A DNA stretch of 34,879 nt from a virus. Every line of letters begins with the position of its first letter. Position 1 is the first letter of the stretch. Shown piece after piece: positions 1 to 9,012 of the stretch. The notes below the pieces were generated by a model that was not told where the DNA came from, made no database searches, and was given only the letters and a program-made list of their open reading frames with translations. The translations under genes were made by a program, and so were the position numbers. The DNA lies in the IMG/VR virus record IMGVR_UViG_3300042371_001175, positions 1 through 34,879 of that record. One strand, 5' to 3'.

Positions 1-1365
1 CAGCTTCTATCTTTTCAGCAGTAATGGCGCCAGCGGCAATCTTACCAGCAGTGATGGCACCAGCTTCAATCTTTTCGGCAGTAACGGCACCAGCGGCAAT
101 CTTAGTGGCAGTAATGGCATTAGCAGCAATTGTATCGGCTGTAACGGCTCCAGTAGCAATCTTACCGGCAATAATAGCACCAGCTTCTATCTTAGTAGCA
201 GTAATGGCATTAGCAGCAATTGTATCGGCTGTAACGGCTCCAGTAGCAATCTTACCGGCAATAATAGCACCAGCCTCGATTTTTGTGGCCGTAACTGCAT
301 TAGTAGCAATCTTACCGGCAGTAACAGAACCAGTAACAATTGTATCAGCCACAACTGCACCAGCGGCAATCTTAGTGGCAGTAATGGCATTAGCAGCAAT
401 TGTATCGGCTGTAACTGCACCAGCAGCGATTGTACCGGCAGTAACAGACCCCGCAGTTAATGTCACGGCAGTAATGGCGCCAGCGGCAATCTTATCAGCA
501 GTAATGGCGCCAGCGGCAATCTTACCAGCAGTAATGGCACCAGCTTCTATCTTTTCGCCAGTAATGGCGTTAGCAGCAATTGTACCAGCAGTAATGGCAC
601 CAGCAGCAATCTTAGCAGTTATAATGGCACCAGCTTCTATCTTAGGAGTCGTAATAGCACCATCACTAATTTGTGTTTTAGTAATCTGACCTGTTACCTT
701 TGCTGCATCGATGCCAGCTATTTGAGCATTCGTAAGTTGACCGGCTATTTTTGCTGCAGCAATATCTGCTATTTGAGCACTCGTAAGTAGGCCTGTTGTT
801 ATTTTTGCTGCATCGATGCCAGCTATTTGAGCATTCGTAAGTTGACCGGCTATTTTTGTTGCGTCAATCGCGGCTATTTGAGCACTCGTAAGTAGGCCTG
901 TTGTTACCTTTGCTGCATCGATGCCAGCTATTTGATCATTCGTAAGTTGACCGGCTATTTTTGTTGCAGCAATGGCTGCTATCTGATCGCTGGTAAGTAG
1001 GCCTGTTACCTTTGCTGCAGCAATTGCGGCTATCTGATCGCTGGTAAGTAGACCTGTTACCTTTGCTGCAGCAATCGCGGCTATCTGATCGCTGGTAAGT
1101 AGACCTGTTACCTTTGCTGCAGTGATTGATAATATTTTATCTGAGGTAATTGTTAAAGATGCAATATTATTTGTAGTAATTGCTCCAGATGCAATATTAT
1201 TCGTAGTAATTGCTCCAGATGCAATATTATTCGTAGTAATTGCTCCAGGTGCAATATTACCTGAGGTAATTGCATTGTCCGCAATAAGATTGCCAGTAAT
1301 TGCTCCAAGCGCAATATTATCTGATGTAATAGCATTACCCGCAATAAGATTGCCAGTAATTACTC
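1..1365 (-). repeat. Tandem coding repeats in the fibre gene
   Basis: Positions 1 to about 690 consist of roughly 22 imperfect 30-bp units encoding AGAIT(A)xKIA. Positions about 690-1120 hold 51/54-bp units encoding AAKVTGLLTSDQIAAI and variants with QLTNAQIAGID. Positions about 1140-1360 return to 30-bp units (SGAITTNNIA). Several neighbouring units are nearly identical at DNA level, including the blocks at 121-180 and 211-270, which suggests recent duplication by recombination. Confidence 0.9.
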
Positions 1366-1531
1366 CAGAGGATAATACGTCTGCTATTGCGCTATCTATA
1401 AGTTGTTTAGCTGTGATTTTCTTATTAGTTCCATCAGCAGACATGCTAAGATCTGTCACATCTAAGACATGAAATAAATCTGAAGATTTAACAATGGTGC
1501 TTGTTGAAAGTTGAGTAATCTTTTTAGCCAT
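1..1531 (-). CDS. Repeat-rich tail fibre / tail-associated protein (3' end outside window)
   Basis: The frame is open from ATG at 1531 to the window edge (at least 510 codons). The N-terminus (MAKKITQLSTSTIVKSSDLF...) resembles the virion-attachment start of many phage fibre proteins. The rest is almost entirely repeats: 10-residue units of the AGAITADKIA type at both ends, and 17-18-residue units of the AAKVTGLLTSDQIAAI type in the middle. Such beta-rich repeats form fibrous trimers in phage fibres, so a role in host contact is the likely job, and the receptor-binding tip should lie beyond the window. It follows the baseplate genes and has a late octamer upstream. It is absent from simple ATG-to-stop scans because the stop is off the window. 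Product class is fairly sure; which fibre it is cannot be told. Confidence 0.8.
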   Translation of the reverse strand, partial: MAKKITQLSTSTIVKSSDLFHVLDVTDLSMSADGTNKKITAKQLIDSAIADVLSSGVITGNLIAGNAITSDNIALGAITGNLIADNAITSGNIAPGAITTNNIASGAITTNNIASGAITTNNIASLTITSDKILSITAAKVTGLLTSDQIAAIAAAKVTGLLTSDQIAAIAAAKVTGLLTSDQIAAIAATKIAGQLTNDQIAGIDAAKVTTGLLTSAQIAAIDATKIAGQLTNAQIAGIDAAKITTGLLTSAQIADIAAAKIAGQLTNAQIAGIDAAKVTGQITKTQISDGAITTPKIEAGAIITAKIAAGAITAGTIAANAITGEKIEAGAITAGKIAAGAITADKIAAGAITAVTLTAGSVTAGTIAAGAVTADTIAANAITATKIAAGAVVADTIVTGSVTAGKIATNAVTATKIEAGAIIAGKIATGAVTADTIAANAITATKIEAGAIIAGKIATGAVTADTIAANAITATKIAAGAVTAEKIEAGAITAGKIAAGAITAEKIEA

Positions 1532-1542
1532 ATTATTATTAT

Positions 1543-1550
1543 TATTTATG
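1543..1550 (-). promoter_or_regulatory. T4-type late promoter octamer (CATAAATA)
   Basis: The minus strand reads CATAAATA between the stop of the upstream gene and the fibre ATG. The gap to ATG is 11 nt, longer than at the other late genes here, and is filled by an AAT triplet run. Confidence 0.55.
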
Positions 1551-1558
1551 TAAACAAT

Positions 1559-4063
1559 TTAAAGTAAAATTATGTTATTATCATTTAAGATAATATCCGA
1601 TCCATCTTCAAATAAGATGTTTTCAAACTGTATACCTATAATTGGTTGATCTATAAGTGTACCACACTCTCCACCAGTACATACCTGCGCAGCTTCCCAA
1701 TTCAATTCGTATGGTATGTCAGTATTATTAAATAAAGCCATTTCCCATCCTAAATCTGGATACTGTATAGATTGTGTTGGAGAAACATAAGTAGTAGCTT
1801 GATCGTATTCGAACGTCGAATTGGACCATGGATACCAAGATCCTCGAACGGATCCGACATGTGTAATCTTATTCTGCATAGCGTCCGCGATAGTGATATC
1901 GGCGTATCCATCTGATAATGACGTATCATCCCAGAATTTAAGGTATTCGAGATAATCACGTTGAGATTCTTCCGAGGAAGAATTACTCGCAGCGATGATA
2001 GATTGACATATAACGTAGACCGCGCGAATGAAATTAGCTTCTGCCCCTTCGGCGATTAATGCCGCAATGATGAATCTAAGTTTTCTGTTATTTGAACTCA
2101 ACCAACCAGGTTGAAACTTAGGGCTATGAAAAGCATTCGATGATGGGTCGAGTACTCTCGGGCTGATAAAGGCATTTAGCCAAGTTAGATCTACCGTAGG
2201 ATTCGTCGAACCGTAGTTGATATAATTATCCCATACGTTCGAACGGAAAACCAATACTAACAACTCGGAAAATAGATATAGTCCAGCAGGATGTACTAAT
2301 TTTAGATACGCTTTTTCCCAATCTTCTAATTGAATACCTGTTCGAATGCCATAAGAATATTCTTGCCAACGATAGCCATCTTGAATTTTATTCCTATCCG
2401 AGATGAATCCTTTTCGATCACTATATTTCCAGGTATCGAATACATTTTTTATCGATGGTTCCCAGGTGTAATGATTAAAGTCAGTACATTCATATACGTC
2501 ATCGGTTCCTAATACAACTACTAATTCTCCTAACGATTGCGGGACAGTAGCTCCGGTATTATTTACAAAATACGTCGTGGTGAACGTCCCTATAGGAGAT
2601 AGCCATCCATTGATACCTCCGCTTAAATTAGTTGGTAATAACGTTGTCGTAATTGTTCCTGTAACATTACCTTCAGCGAAAGCCGTTACTAAAGCACTTG
2701 CCTCGGTTGAGGTGTTTATAGCCGAAATAATCTGTAGCGCACTCGATATTCCCGAGGTAACAGTAGGCGTACCATTCCCAAATGCTGCAGTATTCCATAA
2801 AATTGAACTAGGATCATCTGAAATAGTTATTTCAGAACTGCAATAATAAACAGCGTCATTAGTAATACCAACTTTAGCATTTAAGTAATATTTTGTTTGA
2901 CCAGACGCATATAATATCTCAGAATAATCATTGGTTCTATATGCACCATATGATAGCCCATCACTCGACCAATATGGTTTTTCGCCGAAAGTTCCGGCTT
3001 CTAAAAATACACCGGTAGTAATTGGTTGATTATTATCATATCTTGTCAATGATCCACTGACTATCATCCGCGCGGTTGTTCCCGGAGTCACGGTAATTTG
3101 TGTACCAGATACAGCTACACTAGTGATAGCTTGTTGTATCGCAGAGGCATATGCGATTGAAATATTATTTCCAAATAAACCCGCAACATTAGCGACATAT
3201 GTTACAGTATTATTTAACCCAAATTGGTCAATCGTTAGCGTAGCAGCAGTCGATTCTTCGTCAATTGAAGGATTCCAATTAATCGCATCTTGAGGATTAA
3301 TTACATTCGAATATGAAAACCATGCATATCCTTCTACAGTTAATACCCATCTAATATTTGATGAATCCCAATAAAGTACCTGCGAAGGATCGGTCGATGA
3401 CGCATACCGCGCTCTGCCGTTTAAATCGCTGATCCTATTCAGTGTATCAAACGTGAATATATTAATTCCGTCCAATGTCAAGGATGATTCAGTGACCGTC
3501 AAAATTTCCGGAGTCGCGGTTAAGATATCGGTATCACTTAAGATAAACGTACTATCAATTGGGTTGATCGTGATATACTCCGGTTCCGCGCTAATCGGCG
3601 CGTCAGTCAAGATTCGATCGATCTCAAATTGCGCCGGTATTACTTTACCAGAACCGTCGGATGTCTTAAACAGATAGTCTTTCGGATAGATCAATTCGAT
3701 GAGTTCATCGAAGAATATTCGAAAGAATACCATGGCGCTATCCGAGGTTCCACGGATACTATAATACTTTACGATTTTTTTATATAAAGATACTCGATCT
3801 AGCACCCGCGAATTCGGTATGCTATTCGCGATTTCTGCCTGAATCGCATCGAGGTAGGAAGCAGAGACTCGATCGATGTCATGTTCAGCGGTTATATTAG
3901 AAATAACGTTGCTCGGAAGCCCGACGGTATTCATGTATTCATAATATTGTTCCAAGAACCCGATCAACGCAGTGGCATTCTCAGATATCGCCTGAGGTAA
4001 CAATTCGCGAACTCGTTGCGATTCTTGATTTCGCGGTCTGGAATCTACTACGCTAAGTATCAT
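1559..4063 (-). CDS. Large baseplate-associated structural protein (834 aa)
   Basis: The first ~130 residues are well-ordered and helical (LPQAISENATALIGFLEQYY, then IRGTSDSAMVFFRIFFDEL), followed by a long Ser/Thr/Val-rich beta-type middle and a C-terminal region. I recognise the N-terminal pattern as typical of structural proteins in marine and freshwater T4-like phages, but cannot assign it firmly to T4 gp7, gp8 or gp10. Its ATG overlaps the end of gp6 by 4 nt, so it is translationally coupled to the wedge operon, and it lies between gp6 and the fibre gene. A role as outer wedge or fibre connector is inferred from position. Confidence 0.7.
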   Translation of the reverse strand: MILSVVDSRPRNQESQRVRELLPQAISENATALIGFLEQYYEYMNTVGLPSNVISNITAEHDIDRVSASYLDAIQAEIANSIPNSRVLDRVSLYKKIVKYYSIRGTSDSAMVFFRIFFDELIELIYPKDYLFKTSDGSGKVIPAQFEIDRILTDAPISAEPEYITINPIDSTFILSDTDILTATPEILTVTESSLTLDGINIFTFDTLNRISDLNGRARYASSTDPSQVLYWDSSNIRWVLTVEGYAWFSYSNVINPQDAINWNPSIDEESTAATLTIDQFGLNNTVTYVANVAGLFGNNISIAYASAIQQAITSVAVSGTQITVTPGTTARMIVSGSLTRYDNNQPITTGVFLEAGTFGEKPYWSSDGLSYGAYRTNDYSEILYASGQTKYYLNAKVGITNDAVYYCSSEITISDDPSSILWNTAAFGNGTPTVTSGISSALQIISAINTSTEASALVTAFAEGNVTGTITTTLLPTNLSGGINGWLSPIGTFTTTYFVNNTGATVPQSLGELVVVLGTDDVYECTDFNHYTWEPSIKNVFDTWKYSDRKGFISDRNKIQDGYRWQEYSYGIRTGIQLEDWEKAYLKLVHPAGLYLFSELLVLVFRSNVWDNYINYGSTNPTVDLTWLNAFISPRVLDPSSNAFHSPKFQPGWLSSNNRKLRFIIAALIAEGAEANFIRAVYVICQSIIAASNSSSEESQRDYLEYLKFWDDTSLSDGYADITIADAMQNKITHVGSVRGSWYPWSNSTFEYDQATTYVSPTQSIQYPDLGWEMALFNNTDIPYELNWEAAQVCTGGECGTLIDQPIIGIQFENILFEDGSDIILNDNNIILL

Positions 4064-5937
4064 ACGTCTCGATTAAATGTTGTATAGTTGATAGCTCCGT
4101 TAGATCCACCTGAGATGATCTCATCGATGTCGCCGATGATGGTAGTCTTATTAAAATCGATCAGTAACAGTTGATTTCGAACGACAGGAATATCATCGGC
4201 GGCCGGGTTGACATAGATATCTATCGTTGTATCCGAATCTGCCCTTAAGGTAGTAAATCCAACAACACCAGTCGTTGGATTTAAATTTCCGACGCTTTGT
4301 AATACTCGTACTTGATCCCCGGAAGAACTCAACGTATAGACATATACGTTACGTACCGTCGTATTTGTTGGGTCATATTCATCCGCCAAATAACATTGTT
4401 TTCCTTCAAAAATAAACGGGCTAGATCTAATGAATGATTCTGTTTTATCGAAGTTACCATATAGCTCGAAAGAAAATGATATCGACGATTGATAATCTGT
4501 CGAAGTAATATCAACCTTCTTATAAGCAAAGACTCGGGCAGTCGAGTTTAATATAGAGACGTTGCTATTATCGATCTTCGACAGAAACTTCGAATGCCTA
4601 AAGATACCGTCGAATGCGAGTAAGTTATCTTTCTCGTATTGTTTTGTGGCGGCGCTGACAACGCCTTGTAAATTTTCCCTTGAAAGAGTAGTGATTGATG
4701 GGTTATATTTGAAAAATATATTAAAATATAAATACGTGTACTCTGGATCGATCAATACTGGCGTGATAGACAGCACTCGCTTTGGTTCGAGTAAAGAAAT
4801 GATTTCTGTCTTTTGATCTTCAGTCAAGTAAAGGTTTTCATCAGTACTAGTAGTATTCGAATCATTCTTTGGTTTTATCGATATGAATACTTTACCATAT
4901 TGAGGAGGTTCATTATATTCTCCTCCCCAAACAGAGATCGAATCGACAGCCTTGAATTCCGAACGAATGATAGCTTTATAATCATCAGATGTAACTGCTC
5001 TATTTTGAGCAATCAGCGATTGAGGAGCATTTTTACGAATACTATCTAACGATTCACGAGCAGCACCACCAAATGATTTAGATTCAGTAACAACCACCGG
5101 ATTACCAGTGGTAAAACTTAATTGAGAATCAGCAAACTTAAATGTAGAACAACCATTTGATACGGCACCTTGTGTAACAATATACTCGAGTTCGATAACA
5201 TTAAGACTGCTCGGCGCTTTACCAAATATATTATTACCAAAAGTAATCTCGTAATTACCTAGTGTATTTTCATTTAAGAAATAAATCGTAGATTCTCCGT
5301 CAATGCTATCAAACGTAGAGAATCGAGTATAAAGCGTAGATTCACTTACAGTTTGGTTAGGATACACTCGTACAACCAATGTAGTGATATCAACGTTAGG
5401 ATCAGCGATAATAAATCTTTGATTCGTATTGGACGCGTCTACGCTATATCTAGAAGTAGCAAACGCACCTTGTAATAGTTTTACTCCAGAGAATGCGTAT
5501 TGATTATTAACATTAGAAGCGCTATAGGTCTTATCGGCTACGTATTGATAAGTTACGCCGTCAAGAGAAGATTTAAATTTAGTTCCTTTAGGCAATTGAA
5601 GTTCATTACTAATAGTAGTGCCAGAGGAAGAAGCTAAGAAAGAAACATCTATATATGCATATGGTGCTAATACACTATATGGAAGGTATCCAAGAAGTTT
5701 GGCGGCAGAAACAACGTTCGAACGAACTTGTGCAGTATCTAAGAAGCTTTCATTGACAGACATGTGCGCTAATACCGCATTATAATGAGTATTGTATGCC
5801 AAGACATCCATCAATAAATTTAATCCAGAACCATCATAATCCCAATCTTTGAAGGGTGAATCAGTACTCTTAAAATAACTCTTTAAATTATCTTTGATTT
5901 GATCAAAGTCGAGTTCAGTGACGTTAAGTTGTGCCAT
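4060..5937 (-). CDS. 6: Baseplate wedge protein gp6-like
   Basis: 625 aa, close to T4 gp6 (about 660 aa). The N-terminal block has the family pattern: a short segment ending in DYDGSGLNLLMDVLAYNT, then ESFLDTAQVRSNVVSAAKLLGYLP. In T4, gp6 dimers link the wedges and make the inner ring of the baseplate around the hub. The gene lies 9 nt after gp25 and overlaps the next gene, the usual wedge operon arrangement. No late octamer precedes it, so it is probably read through from the gp25 promoter. Confidence 0.92.
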   Translation of the reverse strand: MAQLNVTELDFDQIKDNLKSYFKSTDSPFKDWDYDGSGLNLLMDVLAYNTHYNAVLAHMSVNESFLDTAQVRSNVVSAAKLLGYLPYSVLAPYAYIDVSFLASSSGTTISNELQLPKGTKFKSSLDGVTYQYVADKTYSASNVNNQYAFSGVKLLQGAFATSRYSVDASNTNQRFIIADPNVDITTLVVRVYPNQTVSESTLYTRFSTFDSIDGESTIYFLNENTLGNYEITFGNNIFGKAPSSLNVIELEYIVTQGAVSNGCSTFKFADSQLSFTTGNPVVVTESKSFGGAARESLDSIRKNAPQSLIAQNRAVTSDDYKAIIRSEFKAVDSISVWGGEYNEPPQYGKVFISIKPKNDSNTTSTDENLYLTEDQKTEIISLLEPKRVLSITPVLIDPEYTYLYFNIFFKYNPSITTLSRENLQGVVSAATKQYEKDNLLAFDGIFRHSKFLSKIDNSNVSILNSTARVFAYKKVDITSTDYQSSISFSFELYGNFDKTESFIRSSPFIFEGKQCYLADEYDPTNTTVRNVYVYTLSSSGDQVRVLQSVGNLNPTTGVVGFTTLRADSDTTIDIYVNPAADDIPVVRNQLLLIDFNKTTIIGDIDEIISGGSNGAINYTTFNRDV

Positions 5938-5946
5938 ATTAGTATA

Positions 5947-6387
5947 TTATCGTAATCTGTTTAAATAGAATGAAATCTCGGCTTCACGACTATCCGCGAT
6001 GATATTAAAGGATATATTTACTACGTATGCATTCCGATCGGAATCGTCGAGAATCTCAACGTCGACTTGATTGATACGTGGTTCGTGTTCTAATAATACT
6101 TGTTCGATCTCTTGACGAATAGATATAGCCGTGAATGGAGTAGCGTTTTCGAATAACATCTCAGTTATTCGACATCCGAGTTCAGGATGAAAGGGTCTAT
6201 CAAATCTTGAACTTAAGACGAGATTTTTCACTGCATTTTTGACGGCATCAATATCAGTGATTGGTTTGATATCTTTTAATACCGGATGCTCAAAAAATAA
6301 TGTGTTTAGGTCAGCGTATAATACTTTACGAGAGACGACGCTAATCGTTCCGTTTACTGGGTTATAGTCTGATAGCGCCGAACTCAT
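5947..6387 (-). CDS. 25: Baseplate wedge protein gp25-like (GPW/gp25 family)
   Basis: 146 aa, the usual length of the gp25 family. The core is recognisable: DAVKNAVKNLVLSSRFDRPF, HPELGCRITEMLFEN, then IRQEIEQVLLEHEPRI. In T4 and related contractile machines this small protein sits in the inner baseplate with gp6 and gp53 and nucleates sheath assembly. It has its own late octamer (GATAAATA) only 5 nt upstream of ATG, lying in the 15-nt gap after the previous gene, with no Shine-Dalgarno sequence. Confidence 0.93.
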   Translation of the reverse strand: MSSALSDYNPVNGTISVVSRKVLYADLNTLFFEHPVLKDIKPITDIDAVKNAVKNLVLSSRFDRPFHPELGCRITEMLFENATPFTAISIRQEIEQVLLEHEPRINQVDVEILDDSDRNAYVVNISFNIIADSREAEISFYLNRLR

Positions 6388-6392
6388 GTATC

Positions 6393-6400
6393 TATTTATC
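6393..6400 (-). promoter_or_regulatory. T4-type late promoter (GATAAATA) for gp25
   Basis: Minus-strand GATAAATA followed by GATAC and then ATG. With the start site expected about 6 nt after the octamer, transcription would start at or next to the start codon. Confidence 0.7.
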
Positions 6401-6402
6401 CG

Positions 6403-7863
6403 TCACCAATCGACATTCGAACCACGAGTATCAATATGGACAAAAGAAGAATATAATCCTAATCCGCCACGAAACTGCCCTTGATTTCTCCATGATTTTA
6501 ATATATTATATACTTGACTAGGGGATACACCGCTCGCCTGAATATCAAGCGCCATGAACCTTGTATGGAAGCTATTCTTAGCTGACAGCTGCCGCCCTTG
6601 GTTGTCCTTAATGTTTGCATTATATGCAGGGCTTCGGTATGAACTTACAATTTTAATTTTAGTTCCAAGTTGAGTTGCAAGCTGATCGACGATTCGAAGG
6701 GTCGGTAAGATATTTGCCCATATAGAAACCGGAGGAGTTGTATTAAGTGGACGATTGAAGTAGCTTGTAAATTCGCCAGAAGAGAAATTCTTAAATCCTT
6801 GTGAGTCAAACCACGTCGCAAATGTTTGTCCTTCTATAACTTCTACAGTAGGTATTTCGATATTTTGCCCACGCTTAAGAACGATAGGTTTCCATTGTTC
6901 TCTTAATGCAGCTTGAACCGCGGTAATCGTCGGAGAACCGGCAGATGTAGCACCACCCGCAACTTGTCCAGAAGCCGAATCTACTAATGATGGTAAACTA
7001 CCAATCAAAGACTCGATAGACTCTGATGATATACTTCCCTTTGGATCAGTATAGTATACTTCTTGTACAATTTGTTCTATAACTCGGTCAGTAGAAACAT
7101 TAACTACGCTATACACACTCTTTGCGTTATCAAGTTCTTTTGAAAGAAAAATAAAATTATCTTGTATCTCTTTCTCGGAGCCGTCTAAGTTAGCAATAGT
7201 CGTATTAGAGAGTGGTTTTCCTTGACTTTTGGCTTTATCACTAAATGTTTTAAATGATGGTTGGTTCGACAAATCAGCTAATTCAGCCTCTAATGATATT
7301 TTCTTTTGACCAAGGGGACTATTGTTTATGGCTGCATAAACTTCCTCACACCCGCCTACTGCTGCATCATTCGTAGAAACATAATCCTTAGGGAGATTAC
7401 TTGTTGTTGTAATAGGTGCTTCAGCAGGAATTTCTGGACCTCCCGTAGGAGTCTTTGGCGGTGGTCCTTCTAATACAATAGAACCATCCGGGTTCATCTT
7501 AAAGTTAAGAGTCAGTAGATCACATATCGATAAGTTAGCCAAAGAGTTAATAAGATCTACGATACCACCGACGACTTTCCCCCATTTTTCGATGAGTGCT
7601 GCAGCCGCTTTTTTAAATTCGGCTATCGACCCGCTAATCTTATCTTTCAAAGCCATCAATTCAAGTAAGAATGCCGGTTTTGCAGGAAGTTGAGGTATGA
7701 GTGATGATAACGCATCTTTCAACATAGTTTTAATAGCTAATATCGCTGCGTTAATCTTTCCCATTGCCGCGGCGATCGCTTCCTTTAATTTTTTCTTTAA
7801 ATCAGCAATCAACGCATCCAAAGGATTTCCTGAACAGAGTAACTTAATCGGATCTAATTCCAT
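6403..7863 (-). CDS. Baseplate protein with C-terminal M15-type peptidase domain
   Basis: 486 aa. Residues 1-130 are helical and Ala/Lys/Leu-rich (DLKKKLKEAIAAAMGKINAA), then a Pro-rich linker (PPPKTPTGGPEIPAEAP), a middle region, and from about 375 a D,D-carboxypeptidase-like fold (VSSYRSPAYNANI). The likely zinc ligands are His433 and Asp440 in SFHTRFMALDI and His476 in FVHID, as in M15 peptidases. It probably cuts peptidoglycan cross-links during tail penetration, taking the place of the lysozyme domain that the adjacent gp5-like spike lacks. Late octamer 7 nt upstream, overlapping the spike stop codon. Confidence 0.8.
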   Translation of the reverse strand: MELDPIKLLCSGNPLDALIADLKKKLKEAIAAAMGKINAAILAIKTMLKDALSSLIPQLPAKPAFLLELMALKDKISGSIAEFKKAAAALIEKWGKVVGGIVDLINSLANLSICDLLTLNFKMNPDGSIVLEGPPPKTPTGGPEIPAEAPITTTSNLPKDYVSTNDAAVGGCEEVYAAINNSPLGQKKISLEAELADLSNQPSFKTFSDKAKSQGKPLSNTTIANLDGSEKEIQDNFIFLSKELDNAKSVYSVVNVSTDRVIEQIVQEVYYTDPKGSISSESIESLIGSLPSLVDSASGQVAGGATSAGSPTITAVQAALREQWKPIVLKRGQNIEIPTVEVIEGQTFATWFDSQGFKNFSSGEFTSYFNRPLNTTPPVSIWANILPTLRIVDQLATQLGTKIKIVSSYRSPAYNANIKDNQGRQLSAKNSFHTRFMALDIQASGVSPSQVYNILKSWRNQGQFRGGLGLYSSFVHIDTRGSNVDW

Positions 7864-7870
7864 ACGAATC

Positions 7871-7878
7871 TATTTATG
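7871..7878 (-). promoter_or_regulatory. T4-type late promoter (CATAAATA) for the M15 baseplate gene
   Basis: The octamer contains the TAA stop codon of the upstream spike gene and is separated from the ATG at 7863 by 7 nt. Confidence 0.65.
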
Positions 7879-9010
7879 GGTTTAAATCAATTTTAGGCGC
7901 AGTAATCGTCGTAGCACCAGTTGATGACATATTCGTTTCTCCAGCAACTACATTACTAAAACCTGCTCCAGTAAAATCTGAACGAACACCAAAAGTATTA
8001 AGTTCATAATCAGCAATGATATTTAATTCCGCAGCGGTGGTATCAGTCGACATCAATCCAGTGATAGTTAATTTATCATTGCCATTAATCGTCGATTCTC
8101 GATTGGCACCAGTATTTAATACTGTTAAACCACCATGCTCGCTCATGACGCTACCACCTGCTTTCGTTTTTATCGAACCCTTGACATTCACATTATAGTC
8201 TCCTTCGACTTCAAGATCATAACTACCACGAATCAAAGTCTTGCACGATCCGGCAATTGTTAGGTTGCATGATCCTTGAATAAAAACATTATCATCTTTA
8301 ACTACGATCTTATAAGAGGAACCAACAATTGTAGTAGTTGAATTACCTGAAGCATCAATCTGCCGCATTGTTCCGCTACGATGCATTTCAGATATACGTT
8401 CTGCACCTGGCGTATCATCAATTTCGATGACATGACCACTAACAGTACGAGTAGCATTATTATATGGATAGGCAGGTTTAACAGTATCTTTTACAGAAGG
8501 AGCTGTCCATGACCCGCGTTTAGGGGGTTTGGCGCTCGGGTCAATCGTACTAAGTGTCGGTGCAACTGCGGTCTCGATTGTCTGGTGATCAGTTTGATTT
8601 TGAATAGAATAACCGCTACTATTCTTATAGTTGCTTGTACCAATCTCGGGGGTATCGACACCGTTTCGTTTGGGATACGTACCGCCTGGATCCGCAAATG
8701 TGGAACCAGCGGATTGACGAGTCGAATTACCGGGTATCGATCCGACCACGATCGGATCCTGACAATTTTCACCATCTCTGAAAAATCCCATTACCCATGA
8801 TCCGGGCAAAAGACCTGTTGCCGTCTGACCTATTCCTGACATAGAAGCCGAGGTAACTGGCATTAATGGCGTTGCCCACGGTAATGAAGATGTCGGAAGT
8901 TCTCCGCTATCTTCAGTATGATAACCGATGGCTCGAACCTTTACTCTTCCCCGCTCTTCAGGGTCGCTATTATCCTCGATGACGCCCGTAAACCATTTAA
9001 GATCATTCAT
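7874..9010 (-). CDS. 5: Baseplate hub spike, gp5-like, without lysozyme domain
   Basis: 378 aa. Residues 1-100 form an OB-fold start typical of gp5/VgrG (FTGVIEDNSDPEERGRVKVR ... GSWVMGFFRDGENCQDPIVV). From about 220 on, short beta-strand repeats (SCNLTIAGSCKTLIRGSYDL) match the triple-stranded beta-helix of the needle. The lysozyme domain that T4 gp5 carries between these parts is missing, as is common outside coliphages. It sits on the gp27-like hub in the expected gene order; ATG starts 2 nt after the hub stop. The PAAR tip protein is encoded far away at 26137. Confidence 0.87.
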   Translation of the reverse strand: MNDLKWFTGVIEDNSDPEERGRVKVRAIGYHTEDSGELPTSSLPWATPLMPVTSASMSGIGQTATGLLPGSWVMGFFRDGENCQDPIVVGSIPGNSTRQSAGSTFADPGGTYPKRNGVDTPEIGTSNYKNSSGYSIQNQTDHQTIETAVAPTLSTIDPSAKPPKRGSWTAPSVKDTVKPAYPYNNATRTVSGHVIEIDDTPGAERISEMHRSGTMRQIDASGNSTTTIVGSSYKIVVKDDNVFIQGSCNLTIAGSCKTLIRGSYDLEVEGDYNVNVKGSIKTKAGGSVMSEHGGLTVLNTGANRESTINGNDKLTITGLMSTDTTAAELNIIADYELNTFGVRSDFTGAGFSNVVAGETNMSSTGATTITAPKIDLNP

Positions 9011-9012
9011 AA

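Noticed and set aside
24-689. 221-aa plus-strand ORF rich in Ala/Ile/Val
   Set aside because: It is the antisense of the 30-bp fibre repeats; absence of stops is a by-product of the repeat. The same holds for the plus-strand ORF at 1122-1472.
1-1365. CRISPR-like array
   Set aside because: Repeats are contiguous, multiples of 3, lack unique spacers and encode a consistent peptide in the minus frame.
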